Positions 18,116-26,603 of a stretch of 64,000 nt of DNA are shown here, piece by piece. The notes beneath the pieces were generated by a model that was given only the letters and a program-made list of their open reading frames with translations, was not told the DNA's origin and did no database searches. The stretch comes from Bacteroidetes bacterium UBA2664 (GTDB lineage: Bacteria > Bacteroidota > Rhodothermia > Balneolales > Balneolaceae). The DNA lies in contig DEMS01000023.1 of NCBI GenBank assembly GCA_002359315.1, forward strand, positions 81,256-145,255, given 5' to 3'. The position numbers were made by a program, and so were the translations under genes. Each line of letters opens with the position of its first letter. The stretch's first letter is position 1.

Positions 18116-19582
18116 ATGAACAAAGCCAATAAAACAGTTACGATTGCATATGGAGATGGCATTGGTCCGGAGATCTTAAATTCCACGATAGAAATATTGA
18201 AAGAGTCTGGAGTCAATTTAAATTATGAAGAAGTTCAACTTGGGGAAAAAGTATATAAAAAGGGGATTCGCTCCGGTATAGAACCGGAGGCGTGGGATGT
18301 GATTCGAAGAAATAAGGTGCTACTGAAAGCACCCATTACAACACCTCAGGGTGAGGGAGTAAAGAGTTTGAACGTAACAATGCGAAAAACTCTGGGTCTA
18401 TACGCCAATGTCCGCCCGTGTATTTCCTATTACCCATTTGTATGGACAAAACATCCGGACATGGATGTTGTCATTGTGAGAGAAAATGAAGAAGATACTT
18501 ATGGTGGAATTGAACATCGACAAACTTTCGAAGTGTACCAGTGTTTAAAACTAATAACATTACCCGGAACGGAGCGAATCGTTCGATATGCATTTGAATA
18601 CGCAAGGAAGAATAATCGTAAAAAAGTAACCTGCTTTACAAAGGATAATATCATGAAATTGACCGATGGTCTGTTTCACGATGTGTTCAAGGAAGTGGCA
18701 AAAGAATACTCCGATATTGAGTCCGAAAATTTGATTGTGGATATTGGCACGGCAAGGCTGGCTGACACACCTGAAATGTTTGATGTGATTGTAACTCCCA
18801 ATTTGTATGGTGATATCATTTCAGATGTGGCTGCTCAGATTTCTGGGTCAGTTGGGTTGGCTGGATCTGCGAATATTGGGAGTGAATGTGCCATGTTTGA
18901 AGCCATACATGGTTCAGCGCCAGATATTGCGGGGAAAAATATAGCAAACCCTTCCGGTTTGATTCGAGCGGCAGTCATGATGCTCGTACATCTCGGTCAG
19001 TCTGAAATAGCATCCAGAATTCATAATGCCTGGCTCAGAACACTTGAAGATGGAGTTCATACTGCTGACATCTACAACCCGGAAGTTTCAAAAAAACAGG
19101 TAAATACTGATCAGTTTACCGCAGCAGTTATTGACAGGCTTGGGGAAAAACCAACTCAATTACCGGTGGCAGGCTATCCAAAAGGGTCCAAAAAATTGTC
19201 AATAAATCTAACCCTTAGCAGAGGGAATGATAAACCCTCTAAGAAGTCGGTTCGAGAGTTGCATGGTGTGGATGTGTTCGTTTACTGGGAACCGGAAGAT
19301 CCGGATAAACTCGCAGAAATGCTAAAAGGGGCAACTCAATCCGATCTCAAATTAAAAATGATCACCAATCGGGGAACCAAAGTGTGGCCGGACGGAATTA
19401 AGGAAACTTTCTGTACTGATCACTGGAGATGTAGATTTATTCCGGAGAAAGGCAAAATAAATCAATTTGATATCATCAACTTACTTGAAGACTTAACAAA
19501 AGGGAAAATTGATATCATCAAAACAGAGAATCTGTATGAATTCGATAACAAGCGAGCATTTTCTCTTGGCCAGGGGGAGTAA
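18116..19582 (+). CDS. icd: NADP-type isocitrate dehydrogenase with C-terminal extension
   Basis: Oxidatively decarboxylates isocitrate to 2-oxoglutarate and CO2 in the TCA cycle. The isopropylmalate/isocitrate dehydrogenase fold is clear: TVTIAYGDGIGPEI at the start, VIVRENEEDTYGGIEHRQT (substrate binding), TPNLYGDIISDVAAQISGSVGLAGSANIG (Mg2+ aspartates), and FEAIHGSAPDIAGKNIANP. At 488 residues it carries an extra domain after about residue 340 (GVDVFVYWEPEDPDKLAEML), as in the Thermus/Rickettsia-type enzyme. It is divergent from a CbbR-like regulator and converges with sbtB (gap 14 bases). Coenzyme choice was not checked residue by residue. Confidence 0.93.
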   Translation: MNKANKTVTIAYGDGIGPEILNSTIEILKESGVNLNYEEVQLGEKVYKKGIRSGIEPEAWDVIRRNKVLLKAPITTPQGEGVKSLNVTMRKTLGLYANVRPCISYYPFVWTKHPDMDVVIVRENEEDTYGGIEHRQTFEVYQCLKLITLPGTERIVRYAFEYARKNNRKKVTCFTKDNIMKLTDGLFHDVFKEVAKEYSDIESENLIVDIGTARLADTPEMFDVIVTPNLYGDIISDVAAQISGSVGLAGSANIGSECAMFEAIHGSAPDIAGKNIANPSGLIRAAVMMLVHLGQSEIASRIHNAWLRTLEDGVHTADIYNPEVSKKQVNTDQFTAAVIDRLGEKPTQLPVAGYPKGSKKLSINLTLSRGNDKPSKKSVRELHGVDVFVYWEPEDPDKLAEMLKGATQSDLKLKMITNRGTKVWPDGIKETFCTDHWRCRFIPEKGKINQFDIINLLEDLTKGKIDIIKTENLYEFDNKRAFSLGQGE

Positions 19583-19596
19583 AATAAGGTAGAGAG

Positions 19597-19899
19597 TTAA
19601 ATATATTTGTCGCCTCTTACAACCTTAACTTCATTGGTGTAAACGATGACTGCATAATTGGCAAAATACTCATTTGAAATGGACTTTATAATGGATTCTG
19701 CCGCTTCATCGCTGACGATGGTTTCAATTTTTACATTTTTTCCTTCCCATTCACTGGCACGTATTCCACGTGAACCTTCTCCAACAGCATCGGTGATGGT
19801 ATATCCCTTTGCGCCGCTATTTTTTATCAATTCTATGATCTCTTTTTTCAGAAAGCGCTCAGAGACAATGGTTATACATTTTAGTGGTGTTAACTGCAT
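19597..19899 (-). CDS. sbtB: PII-like protein SbtB
   Basis: A 100-residue PII-fold protein: KCITIVSERFLKKEIIELIKNSGAKGYTITDAVGEGSRGIR, then the T-loop region and a C-terminal YAVIVYTNEVKVVRGDKYI. It lacks the GlnB uridylylation tyrosine context and the short acidic T-loop matches SbtB, the partner that closes or tunes the bicarbonate transporter SbtA in response to adenyl nucleotides. Its start is three bases after the sbtA stop. The cysteine pair of cyanobacterial redox-sensitive SbtB is absent. Assignment as SbtB, rather than another PII-like protein, leans on the neighbour. Confidence 0.85.
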   Translation of the reverse strand: MQLTPLKCITIVSERFLKKEIIELIKNSGAKGYTITDAVGEGSRGIRASEWEGKNVKIETIVSDEAAESIIKSISNEYFANYAVIVYTNEVKVVRGDKYI

Positions 19900-19902
19900 G
19901 AG

Positions 19903-20859
19903 TTACCCCATAATCAAGGTTGTTAGATAATAATATAAGGGAATTCCGAATGCAATATTAAACGGAAAGGTGATTCCCAGTGAGGCGGTCAGATAGATAG
20001 AGGGGCTTGCATCAGGTAGCGCAATACGAACTGCAGCGGGAGCCGCAATATAGGAAGCACTGGCCACCATTGTGGCAAAAACGGTTACCCCCCCAATACT
20101 TAGTCCGGCCCAGGCACCAAGAAGGATGGCCGGTATAGCGTGCAGAACCGGAACCAAAATCCCGAAGAATATGATAAAGACACCTACTTTTTTCAGGTCC
20201 CGAATCCGGTTTGCAGTTACCATTCCTAATTCAAGCAGAAAAAGAAAAAGGGCTCCCTGAAAACCACCGGAAAAAAAAGGTTCAATAGAAATATATTTGA
20301 CAGGCCCGACAATGTAACCAATTATGAGCCCTCCAATCAAAAGAAAAATACTACTGCCTGTAACCACTTCATGTAGAGCCTTGCCCAAAGTGCCTTTCTT
20401 ACTACTTAATGCGAGAGGAATCATCAGGGCAACAATAATCCCGGGAATTTCAAGCAGAGCAAGCAGTGTGGGCATAAATCCTTCCGGCGGCAATCCTTTT
20501 TGTTCCATAAAACTGATTGCAACCAGGAATGTGACCATTGAGACCGATCCATAGTGGGCAGCAATTCCGGCAGAATTACTGATATCTACCTTACCAATAT
20601 AGCGGAGAATTGCATAAGCAGTCAGGGGTGTGACCACTCCCAGTAATAACGTGACAATTGCTGGCATAAAGAACTCAGCAAAAGGAGTTTTACTTAATTC
20701 GACTCCCCCTTTAAGTCCGATGGCCAGTAATAAATATATGGATATAGACTGATAGAGGGGCCGTGGAAATTCAAGATCGCTCTTTACAAGCTTCGAACAG
20801 ATTCCCAAAATAAAAGCAAGAACAACCGGTGAAGAAAAATTGGAGAGTACGGTTTCCAT
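19903..20859 (-). CDS. sbtA: SbtA-type sodium-dependent bicarbonate transporter (DUF897)
   Basis: A 318-residue integral membrane protein with about ten hydrophobic helices. The family motif AAHYGSVSMVTFLVAISFME (residues about 102-121) is the strongest evidence; GLKGGVELSKTPF and the second half's TVFATMVASASYIAAPAAVRIALPDASPSIYLTASLGITFPFN also fit SbtA. Cyanobacterial SbtA imports bicarbonate with Na+. Here the gene follows carB by 44 bases and precedes sbtB by three, so transport is probably co-expressed with carbamoyl-phosphate synthase. In SbtA from heterotrophs the substrate has seldom been tested. Confidence 0.9.
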   Translation of the reverse strand: METVLSNFSSPVVLAFILGICSKLVKSDLEFPRPLYQSISIYLLLAIGLKGGVELSKTPFAEFFMPAIVTLLLGVVTPLTAYAILRYIGKVDISNSAGIAAHYGSVSMVTFLVAISFMEQKGLPPEGFMPTLLALLEIPGIIVALMIPLALSSKKGTLGKALHEVVTGSSIFLLIGGLIIGYIVGPVKYISIEPFFSGGFQGALFLFLLELGMVTANRIRDLKKVGVFIIFFGILVPVLHAIPAILLGAWAGLSIGGVTVFATMVASASYIAAPAAVRIALPDASPSIYLTASLGITFPFNIAFGIPLYYYLTTLIMG

Positions 20860-20903
20860 GATAATTTGTTATCTATTTCATTTAAAGAACTTTACGGGTC
20901 AAA

Positions 20904-23732
20904 TTATTTACTCAGATAGAGATTTTTAAACTCATACGGTTTGCGGAAATGTTCATCATCGAAATTGTCCATGAAGTAGATACTTTCGCCGGTTGATTTC
21001 ATTTCGGGCCCTAGCTCTTTTTTCACTTCAGGAAATTTATCAAAAGGGAACACAGGCTCTTTTATTGCCCAGTTCTTCAATTTGGATTCCAAATCGAATT
21101 CTTTCAGTTTAGCACCTAACATCACTTTAACTCCGATTTTTGCTTCCGGCCGCTCTGTAGCTTTGGCTAAAAAAGGAATGGTTCGGGTTGTCCGCGGATT
21201 GGCCTCCAAAACAAATACTTCCTCATTTTTGACAGCGTACTGAACATTCAAAAATCCAATAATTCCCATCTCTTCAGCAATTTTTTCCTGATAATTTTCG
21301 ATGGTTTCAATTACTAGCTTGCTCAATGAGTAGGGCGGTAGTACCGCAGTTGAATCACCTGAGTGTACTCCGGCGGGCTCAATGTGTTGCATAATGCCTG
21401 CGATATGAAGCTGTTCACCGTCATAGACAGAATCAACATCCACTTCAATGGCTTTATCCAGATATTTATCTATCAAAAAATCATTTTCGGGATGGGTTAG
21501 AAGAATTTTTTCTACATATCGTCTCAATTCATCTTCCCGAACGGCGATCCTCATCCCTTGTCCACCCAGCACATAACTGGGTCGAATCAAAACCGGATAG
21601 CCAACCCGATCTGCAATGGTTATGGCATCATCTCCATTTCTGGCGGTTCCATATTCAGGGAATGGAATATTCAGGCGTTTCAATAATTTTGAGAACTCCC
21701 CCCGATCTTCCGCTAAATCGATTCTTTCAAACTCCGTACCAAAAATCTTAATTCCTGACTCAACAAATCGTTTACCAAGCTTGAGGGCGGTTTGCCCGCC
21801 AACCTGCAATATTACACCTTCCGGTTTTTCATGTTCAAAGATATCCAGAACCCGCTCCCAATAGACCGGCTCAAAATAGAGTTTGTTTGCAATATCAAAG
21901 TCAGTGGAAACCGTTTCGGGATTACAATTCACCATGATCGCTTCAAATCCCATCTCCTGAGCAGCCAGTACCGCATGAACACATGAATAATCGAACTCAA
22001 TTCCCTGGCCGATACGATTTGGGCCGCTTCCCAGAATCATCACTTTCTTTTTATCGGTGACAATACTCTCATTTTCGGTTTCATATGTTGAGTAGTAGTA
22101 AGGAGTTTCTGCCGGAAACTCAGCAGCACAGGTGTCCACCATTTTGAAACTCGGTTTCAATCCTAATGAGATCCGTTTATCCCGGACCTCATTCTCAGTG
22201 ACTTTCTCCCCGCTTTTGCTTAAAAGCCACGCAATCTGAACATCTGAAAATCCGGCCCTTTTTACTTCAAGAAAATCCTCTTTGGAAATACTATCTAAAG
22301 ATTGGCCTTCTGTCCTGTTTTCAAGGCTGACCATATATCGAATCTGTTGCAAAAACCAGGGATCCACTTTGGTAATATCTGCAAGTTCCTCAACCGATGT
22401 TCCAAATTTAAAAGCATTTCGAATCTGTAGAGTACGATCCCAAAAAGGTTTTAACAGGCGCTCCCGAACCAACTTTCGATCCGGTTCGCTATACCCATCG
22501 GCACCCAGGCCGCCGCGGCCTACTTCCAGGGATTGCCACGCTTTATTAAGTGCTTCAGGGAAAGTTCGGCCGATCGACATCACCTCGCCAACAGCTTTCA
22601 TCTGTGTGGTCAGTTCTTCATCAATCCCGGAGAACTTGTCGAAATTGAATCGGGGGATTTTGACGACAACATAATCAATGGAGGGCTCAAAACATGCGGA
22701 TGATACCTGAGTGATCGGATTGGGAAGCTCATCAAGTGTGTATCCCACAGCCAGTTTAGTGGCAATCTTAGCGATTGGATATCCGGTTGCTTTGGAAGCA
22801 AGTGCGGAAGATCGGCTCACTCTCGGATTGATCTCTATGGCTACCAGGCGATCACTGCCCGGTTCCATTGCAAACTGCACATTACAACCGCCGGCAAAGT
22901 CTCCAATGGATCGCATCATTTTTATAGCAGCATCCCGAAGAATCTGATATTGTTTGTCGGTGAGTGTCTGAGTGGGGGCAACCGTTACAGAATCTCCAGT
23001 GTGCACACCCATCGGATCCAGATTCTCAATCGGACAGACGATCACAACGTTATTGTTATCATCGCGAAGCAGCTCCAGTTCAAACTCTTTCCAGCCGAAG
23101 ATACTTTCTTCGATCAGTACCTGATGAACCGGGCTCATCTCCAGCCCGCGTAGAACTTTCCGTTCAAACTGATCTTCACTCCACACGATCCCCCCTCCTG
23201 ATCCGCCCAGCGTAAAGGATGGGCGAATCACAATCGGCAATCCGCCCAACTCTTCGACAATCTCCTTAGCGTCGAGCAGAGAATGTGCTGTCCGGCTTTT
23301 ACACTGTTCAATGCCAATTTTTTCCATCAGGTCCCTGAAGAGTTGCCGGTCTTCGGTAATATCGACCGCATCCATATTCACCCCGATTATTTTGACACCC
23401 ATTTTTGTCCAGTATCCTTCGTGCTGAAGGTCACGGGCCAGGTTGAGCGCTGTTTGTCCTCCCATCGTTGGGAGTACGGCATCGGGTTTTTCGATCTCTA
23501 CAATCTCTTTGATGGAAGCTGTAGTGAGCGGTTTCAGATAGATGGAATCAGCCATCATCGGATCGGTCATGATCGTTGCAGGGTTCGAATTGATGAGAAC
23601 CACTTTGTATCCCTCTTCACTAAGAGATCGACAAGCTTGTGTACCGGAATAATCAAATTCACAAGCCTGGCCAATTACAATGGGACCGGAACCGATGATC
23701 AGAATTTTACTTATGTCGTCGCGACGTGGCAT
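20904..23732 (-). CDS. carB: Carbamoyl-phosphate synthase large subunit, lacking the allosteric domain
   Basis: Uses bicarbonate, ammonia from CarA and two ATP to make carbamoyl phosphate for pyrimidines and arginine. Two ATP-grasp halves are seen (KILIIGSGPIVIGQACEFDYSG at residue 9 and MILGSGPNRIGQGIEFDYS at about 560; RPSFTLGGSGGGI and RPSYVLGGQGMRI). The protein ends at 942 residues, just after MKSTGESIYF, where E. coli CarB continues about 130 more residues as the MGS-like domain that binds UMP, IMP and ornithine. So the allosteric domain is missing; shorter CarB proteins are known in this phylum. Gap to carA is 33 bases. Confidence 0.96.
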   Translation of the reverse strand: MPRRDDISKILIIGSGPIVIGQACEFDYSGTQACRSLSEEGYKVVLINSNPATIMTDPMMADSIYLKPLTTASIKEIVEIEKPDAVLPTMGGQTALNLARDLQHEGYWTKMGVKIIGVNMDAVDITEDRQLFRDLMEKIGIEQCKSRTAHSLLDAKEIVEELGGLPIVIRPSFTLGGSGGGIVWSEDQFERKVLRGLEMSPVHQVLIEESIFGWKEFELELLRDDNNNVVIVCPIENLDPMGVHTGDSVTVAPTQTLTDKQYQILRDAAIKMMRSIGDFAGGCNVQFAMEPGSDRLVAIEINPRVSRSSALASKATGYPIAKIATKLAVGYTLDELPNPITQVSSACFEPSIDYVVVKIPRFNFDKFSGIDEELTTQMKAVGEVMSIGRTFPEALNKAWQSLEVGRGGLGADGYSEPDRKLVRERLLKPFWDRTLQIRNAFKFGTSVEELADITKVDPWFLQQIRYMVSLENRTEGQSLDSISKEDFLEVKRAGFSDVQIAWLLSKSGEKVTENEVRDKRISLGLKPSFKMVDTCAAEFPAETPYYYSTYETENESIVTDKKKVMILGSGPNRIGQGIEFDYSCVHAVLAAQEMGFEAIMVNCNPETVSTDFDIANKLYFEPVYWERVLDIFEHEKPEGVILQVGGQTALKLGKRFVESGIKIFGTEFERIDLAEDRGEFSKLLKRLNIPFPEYGTARNGDDAITIADRVGYPVLIRPSYVLGGQGMRIAVREDELRRYVEKILLTHPENDFLIDKYLDKAIEVDVDSVYDGEQLHIAGIMQHIEPAGVHSGDSTAVLPPYSLSKLVIETIENYQEKIAEEMGIIGFLNVQYAVKNEEVFVLEANPRTTRTIPFLAKATERPEAKIGVKVMLGAKLKEFDLESKLKNWAIKEPVFPFDKFPEVKKELGPEMKSTGESIYFMDNFDDEHFRKPYEFKNLYLSK

Positions 23733-23765
23733 AGTTTATCTATTGATTTGGTTAAATAAATTGAT

Positions 23766-24878
23766 TTATGAATGTGCTTCTTTGATCATATCCAGAAACT
23801 GATCGAACAGGTAGGATGAGTCGTGCGGACCCGGTGACGCCTCCGGGTGATATTGAACTGACATTCCTTTAAATGTCTTAAAACGAAGTCCCTCAATGGT
23901 TTTGTCGTTTAAATTGATATGCGTTACTTCCGCTTTAGAGTTATCAATTGCCTTTTCATCGACTGCAAACCCATGATTTTGAGTGCTAATTTCAACCAGG
24001 CCTGTTTCTACATTTTGTACAGGCTGATTGGCTCCCCGATGGCCTACAAACATTTTTTTGACGGGAATTCCTTCGGAGAGGGCCATGAGCTGGTGGCCGA
24101 GACAGATTCCGAAGAGGGGTTTGCCGGTAGATTTTGCATATTCGACCATGGGCAGCCCGTAGTGAGATGATGCATTGGGATCTCCGGGGCCGTTACTGAA
24201 AAAGTAACCATCGGCATTCCATGCTTTCACCTCTTTCAGATCGGCTTCTGCCGGAAATATTCTTAATGTGCAACCTCGAGCCACAAAGTTATTGATGATA
24301 TTCTGCTTAATGCCGTAGTCGAATACAGCGACTTTATAGGGGCCATCAGAGGTGACAGTTTGCGCCTCACTTCGGGTCACTTTGGTGGCCAATTCCAAGC
24401 CTACCATGGAATCCCACTCTTTGGCCATTTTAACTAATTTTTTTTCATCGAGAATTTCTGAGCTGATCACTGCGTTCATAACGCCTTTGGTGCGAATATG
24501 GCGAACCAGCATTCGGGTATCGACACCGGAAATGCCTACCACATTATTTCGCTGAAGGTATTTTTGAAGACTTCCATCAGCCATCGGGTTACTGTAATCA
24601 TCTGAGAAAGAGCGTACGATTAATCCGGCGATCATCACCTTGTAAGCTTCATCGTCACGGCTCATGGTGCCGTAATTTCCGATATGAGGGTACGTCATCA
24701 TCATCAGCTGGCCATAATAGCTTGGATCCGTAAAAATTTCCTGATATCCGGACATGCTGGTATTGAAGCAGAGTTCACCGCCGGAAGTACCGATGGATCC
24801 AATGGATCGGCCTTTTACGGTTGTGCCATCGGAGAGTGCAAGTATTGCCGGTTTATGATCGGGTGTAGCTGGAGTCAT
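23766..24878 (-). CDS. carA: Carbamoyl-phosphate synthase small (glutaminase) subunit
   Basis: Hydrolyses glutamine and channels ammonia to CarB. The small-subunit N-terminal domain (LALSDGTTVKGRSIGSIGTSGGELCFNTSMSGYQEIFTDPS) precedes a class I amidotransferase with nucleophile Cys in PLFGICLGHQLMAL and the His/Glu pair in MSVQYHPEASPGP. ATG 24878 (370 residues) is preferred; an in-frame TTG six codons upstream lengthens the frame but lies close to the leader hairpin. First gene of carA-carB-sbtA-sbtB. A terminator-like hairpin ends 44 bases upstream of the start. Confidence 0.96.
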   Translation of the reverse strand: MTPATPDHKPAILALSDGTTVKGRSIGSIGTSGGELCFNTSMSGYQEIFTDPSYYGQLMMMTYPHIGNYGTMSRDDEAYKVMIAGLIVRSFSDDYSNPMADGSLQKYLQRNNVVGISGVDTRMLVRHIRTKGVMNAVISSEILDEKKLVKMAKEWDSMVGLELATKVTRSEAQTVTSDGPYKVAVFDYGIKQNIINNFVARGCTLRIFPAEADLKEVKAWNADGYFFSNGPGDPNASSHYGLPMVEYAKSTGKPLFGICLGHQLMALSEGIPVKKMFVGHRGANQPVQNVETGLVEISTQNHGFAVDEKAIDNSKAEVTHINLNDKTIEGLRFKTFKGMSVQYHPEASPGPHDSSYLFDQFLDMIKEAHS

Positions 24879-25005
24879 AGTCAGATCTTTTTTCAAACGG
24901 GGTTATGAGAGAGCAGAAAACCAAAAAAAATCCGACTACGGAAACCGTGTCGGATTTGAGGGTAAAATTTGATTGTAAAATATCTGTTGGTGGGAGCGTT
25001 CTCAT
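24853..25005 (-). CDS. Possible 50-codon leader reading frame of the car operon
   Basis: An ATG at 25005, with AAAAAGAG about three bases upstream, opens a frame that reads straight through the leader terminator and stops inside carA in another frame. Its product would begin MRTLPPTDILQSNF. Such an arrangement resembles pyrL before E. coli pyrBI, where translation of the leader keeps the terminator open. It may equally be chance; there is no homology evidence. Confidence 0.3.
   Translation of the reverse strand: MRTLPPTDILQSNFTLKSDTVSVVGFFLVFCSLITPFEKRSDYDSSYTRS
24923..24957 (-). terminator. Terminator hairpin in the car leader, attenuator candidate
   Basis: Read on the minus strand: AAATCCGAC-ACGG, loop TTT, CCGT, one bulged A, GTCGGATTT, then a run of eight T. 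This 13-bp stem with T run is a textbook intrinsic terminator. It lies about 330 bases after the previous gene's stop but 44 bases before the carA ATG, so it is more likely a regulated leader terminator than the end of the histidine phosphatase transcript. The remaining 388-base gap (24897-25284) holds only the leader frame and a TGTAC dyad. Confidence 0.75.
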
Positions 25006-25233
25006 CTGCTCTTTTTAAAGGTTTAAGTAAGGTAAGGAGTTGAATGTTATTTTGAAAGGGTAAATTTGATTTTTTTGTGATCGGCTTGATAAACAGAGTT
25101 ACTTGGGTGAACAGGAGATCAGAACCAGGGTAAGTAACAGATAATGGAAAAGAAATCGAAACATCACACTTGCAGAATTGGATTACGAATTGACAGAATG
25201 ATAGGGAAAACCTTATGTTTTTTAGGTATTAAC

Positions 25234-25248
25234 TGTACGATTTGTACA
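25234..25248. promoter_or_regulatory. TGTAC-N5-GTACA dyad in the car upstream region
   Basis: Perfect 5-bp arms around GATTT, in an otherwise AT-rich gap about 350 bases upstream of carA and 37 bases past the histidine phosphatase stop. Operator-like spacing; no regulator can be named. Confidence 0.3.
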
Positions 25249-25284
25249 ATTCAGATTTTTTATTGAATTCAATTGGTTTTAAAC

Positions 25285-25791
25285 TCAATAGCGGAGGTGG
25301 AGAATGTTGGCATCACTATCAGAAACGGTAATGATCAGAATATTTCCGTAGTCCGATTCATCAAATTTTTCGGCAAAATGGGTTCTGTTGAGCAAAAGGT
25401 TTGCCAATTCAGGAATCGAATTAGAATGTCCGGATATGACGAATGTAAATTCCCCATCTGCCTCCAGCCACCTCTTCACCAGCTCTTCCTGATCTTGAGG
25501 ATCATAAACGACAGGTTCCAATTGGTTTCGCTCTGCGACATAGCGAATTGTCTCCCGGGTTCGGATATAAGGCGATGTATAGATAGAGTCGGGATTTACC
25601 TTTTCTAACATATAATCAAGGAGATATGATCGGGCAATTCCGTCTTCAGCAAGATCAGGATCACGGCTGTCGTCAAATTTTTCTGCATGACGAACAAGGA
25701 TGAATGTTTTGATCTCATCGGTTTCAGATTGAGTGCAACCATAGCTAAAAATAGATGTCAGAAGGAAAAGGGTTAGAATCAGATATTTCAT
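25285..25791 (-). CDS. Histidine phosphatase-family lipoprotein (SixA-like)
   Basis: A 168-residue lipoprotein (SYGC, Cys19) of the histidine phosphatase superfamily. The catalytic RHAEK motif has phospho-acceptor His35; the second His is His122 in VISGHSNSI; SPYIRTRET holds the phosphate-binding Arg. Small members of this branch act as phosphohistidine or small phosphoester phosphatases, here outside the cytoplasm. Substrate unknown. It stands upstream of the car leader on the same strand but is separated by about 400 bases. Confidence 0.87.
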   Translation of the reverse strand: MKYLILTLFLLTSIFSYGCTQSETDEIKTFILVRHAEKFDDSRDPDLAEDGIARSYLLDYMLEKVNPDSIYTSPYIRTRETIRYVAERNQLEPVVYDPQDQEELVKRWLEADGEFTFVISGHSNSIPELANLLLNRTHFAEKFDESDYGNILIITVSDSDANILHLRY

Positions 25792-26064
25792 GGGAGGTTA
25801 GAATCTGGCTTAAAGTTTGTGAAGCTCAAGGAATCATCAATATATATTTATTAGCTGATAATAATACTCAAATATTCTTATATACAAATAGGATTTATTG
25901 CGTGAGAATCAAAGTTAAAATTGTAGAGAGAGAGTTAAATTGTCTAAGGAATCTTTGAAACTAAAGGCATTATTATAAAACAGGGTTCCATTTGATGGAA
26001 TTCAAAGTAACCGAGATATTCAGCATATTTTTGAAACCATATTGCCAGGTGTAAATAAAGTGTT

Positions 26065-26571
26065 ATGAAAACAGAAAGAAAAACAGAACTGATTGAATCC
26101 CTGAAATTGCAGCCTCATCCTGAAGGAGGTTTTTTTGCGGAAATCTATCGAAGCAGAGAAAAGTTCAACTATGGAGAGGATCGTGCATTTCCCGCCGGTA
26201 GAAATTATTCGACGGGGATCTATTATCTGTTGGGTAGTGAGGATATCTCCTGTTTTCATCGGATCAAATCGGATGAAGTGTGGCACCACTATGAAGGATC
26301 GGCGATTACAATACATGTGATCCATGAGGATGGACAATATGAGGCTCTCCATCTGGGCAAAAATTTGAGTGATCGACAACAGCCACAATGTGTTGTCCCG
26401 TCCGGGGCCTGGTTTGGGGTAACGGTTGATGAACCGGATCACTATGCTTTATGCGGCTGTACAGTCTCGCCGGGCTTTGATTTTGAAGATTTTGAGATGG
26501 CCGATCGAGGGTTGATGTTTCAGGCCTTTCCGGAGCATGAGGCTATAATAAGGAAGTTGACGGATGATTGA
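26065..26571 (+). CDS. Cupin_5/DUF985-family protein
   Basis: A 168-residue cytoplasmic cupin of the DUF985 type: LKLQPHPEGGFFAEIYRS at the start, TGIYYLLGSEDISCFHRIKSDEVWHHYEG in the middle (possible metal-binding His residues), and VPSGAWFGVTVDEPDHYALCGCTVSPGFDFEDFEMA at the end, which is the family's best conserved segment. No signal peptide. Members are often annotated as sugar epimerase-like but the reaction is not known. Single gene flanked by genes on the other strand. Confidence 0.87.
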   Translation: MKTERKTELIESLKLQPHPEGGFFAEIYRSREKFNYGEDRAFPAGRNYSTGIYYLLGSEDISCFHRIKSDEVWHHYEGSAITIHVIHEDGQYEALHLGKNLSDRQQPQCVVPSGAWFGVTVDEPDHYALCGCTVSPGFDFEDFEMADRGLMFQAFPEHEAIIRKLTDD

Positions 26572-26603
26572 GTACTGCTCCGCAACACCAACGTTTAAAT
26601 TTT

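Noticed and set aside
22282..22674. 130-codon plus-strand frame within carB
   Set aside because: Antisense shadow of a strongly conserved enzyme.
26572..26603. Dispersed repeat sharing ACTGCTCCGCAA with 43388-43400
   Set aside because: Only twelve exact bases plus a loose extension are shared by two sites; too little to call a repeat family from this window.
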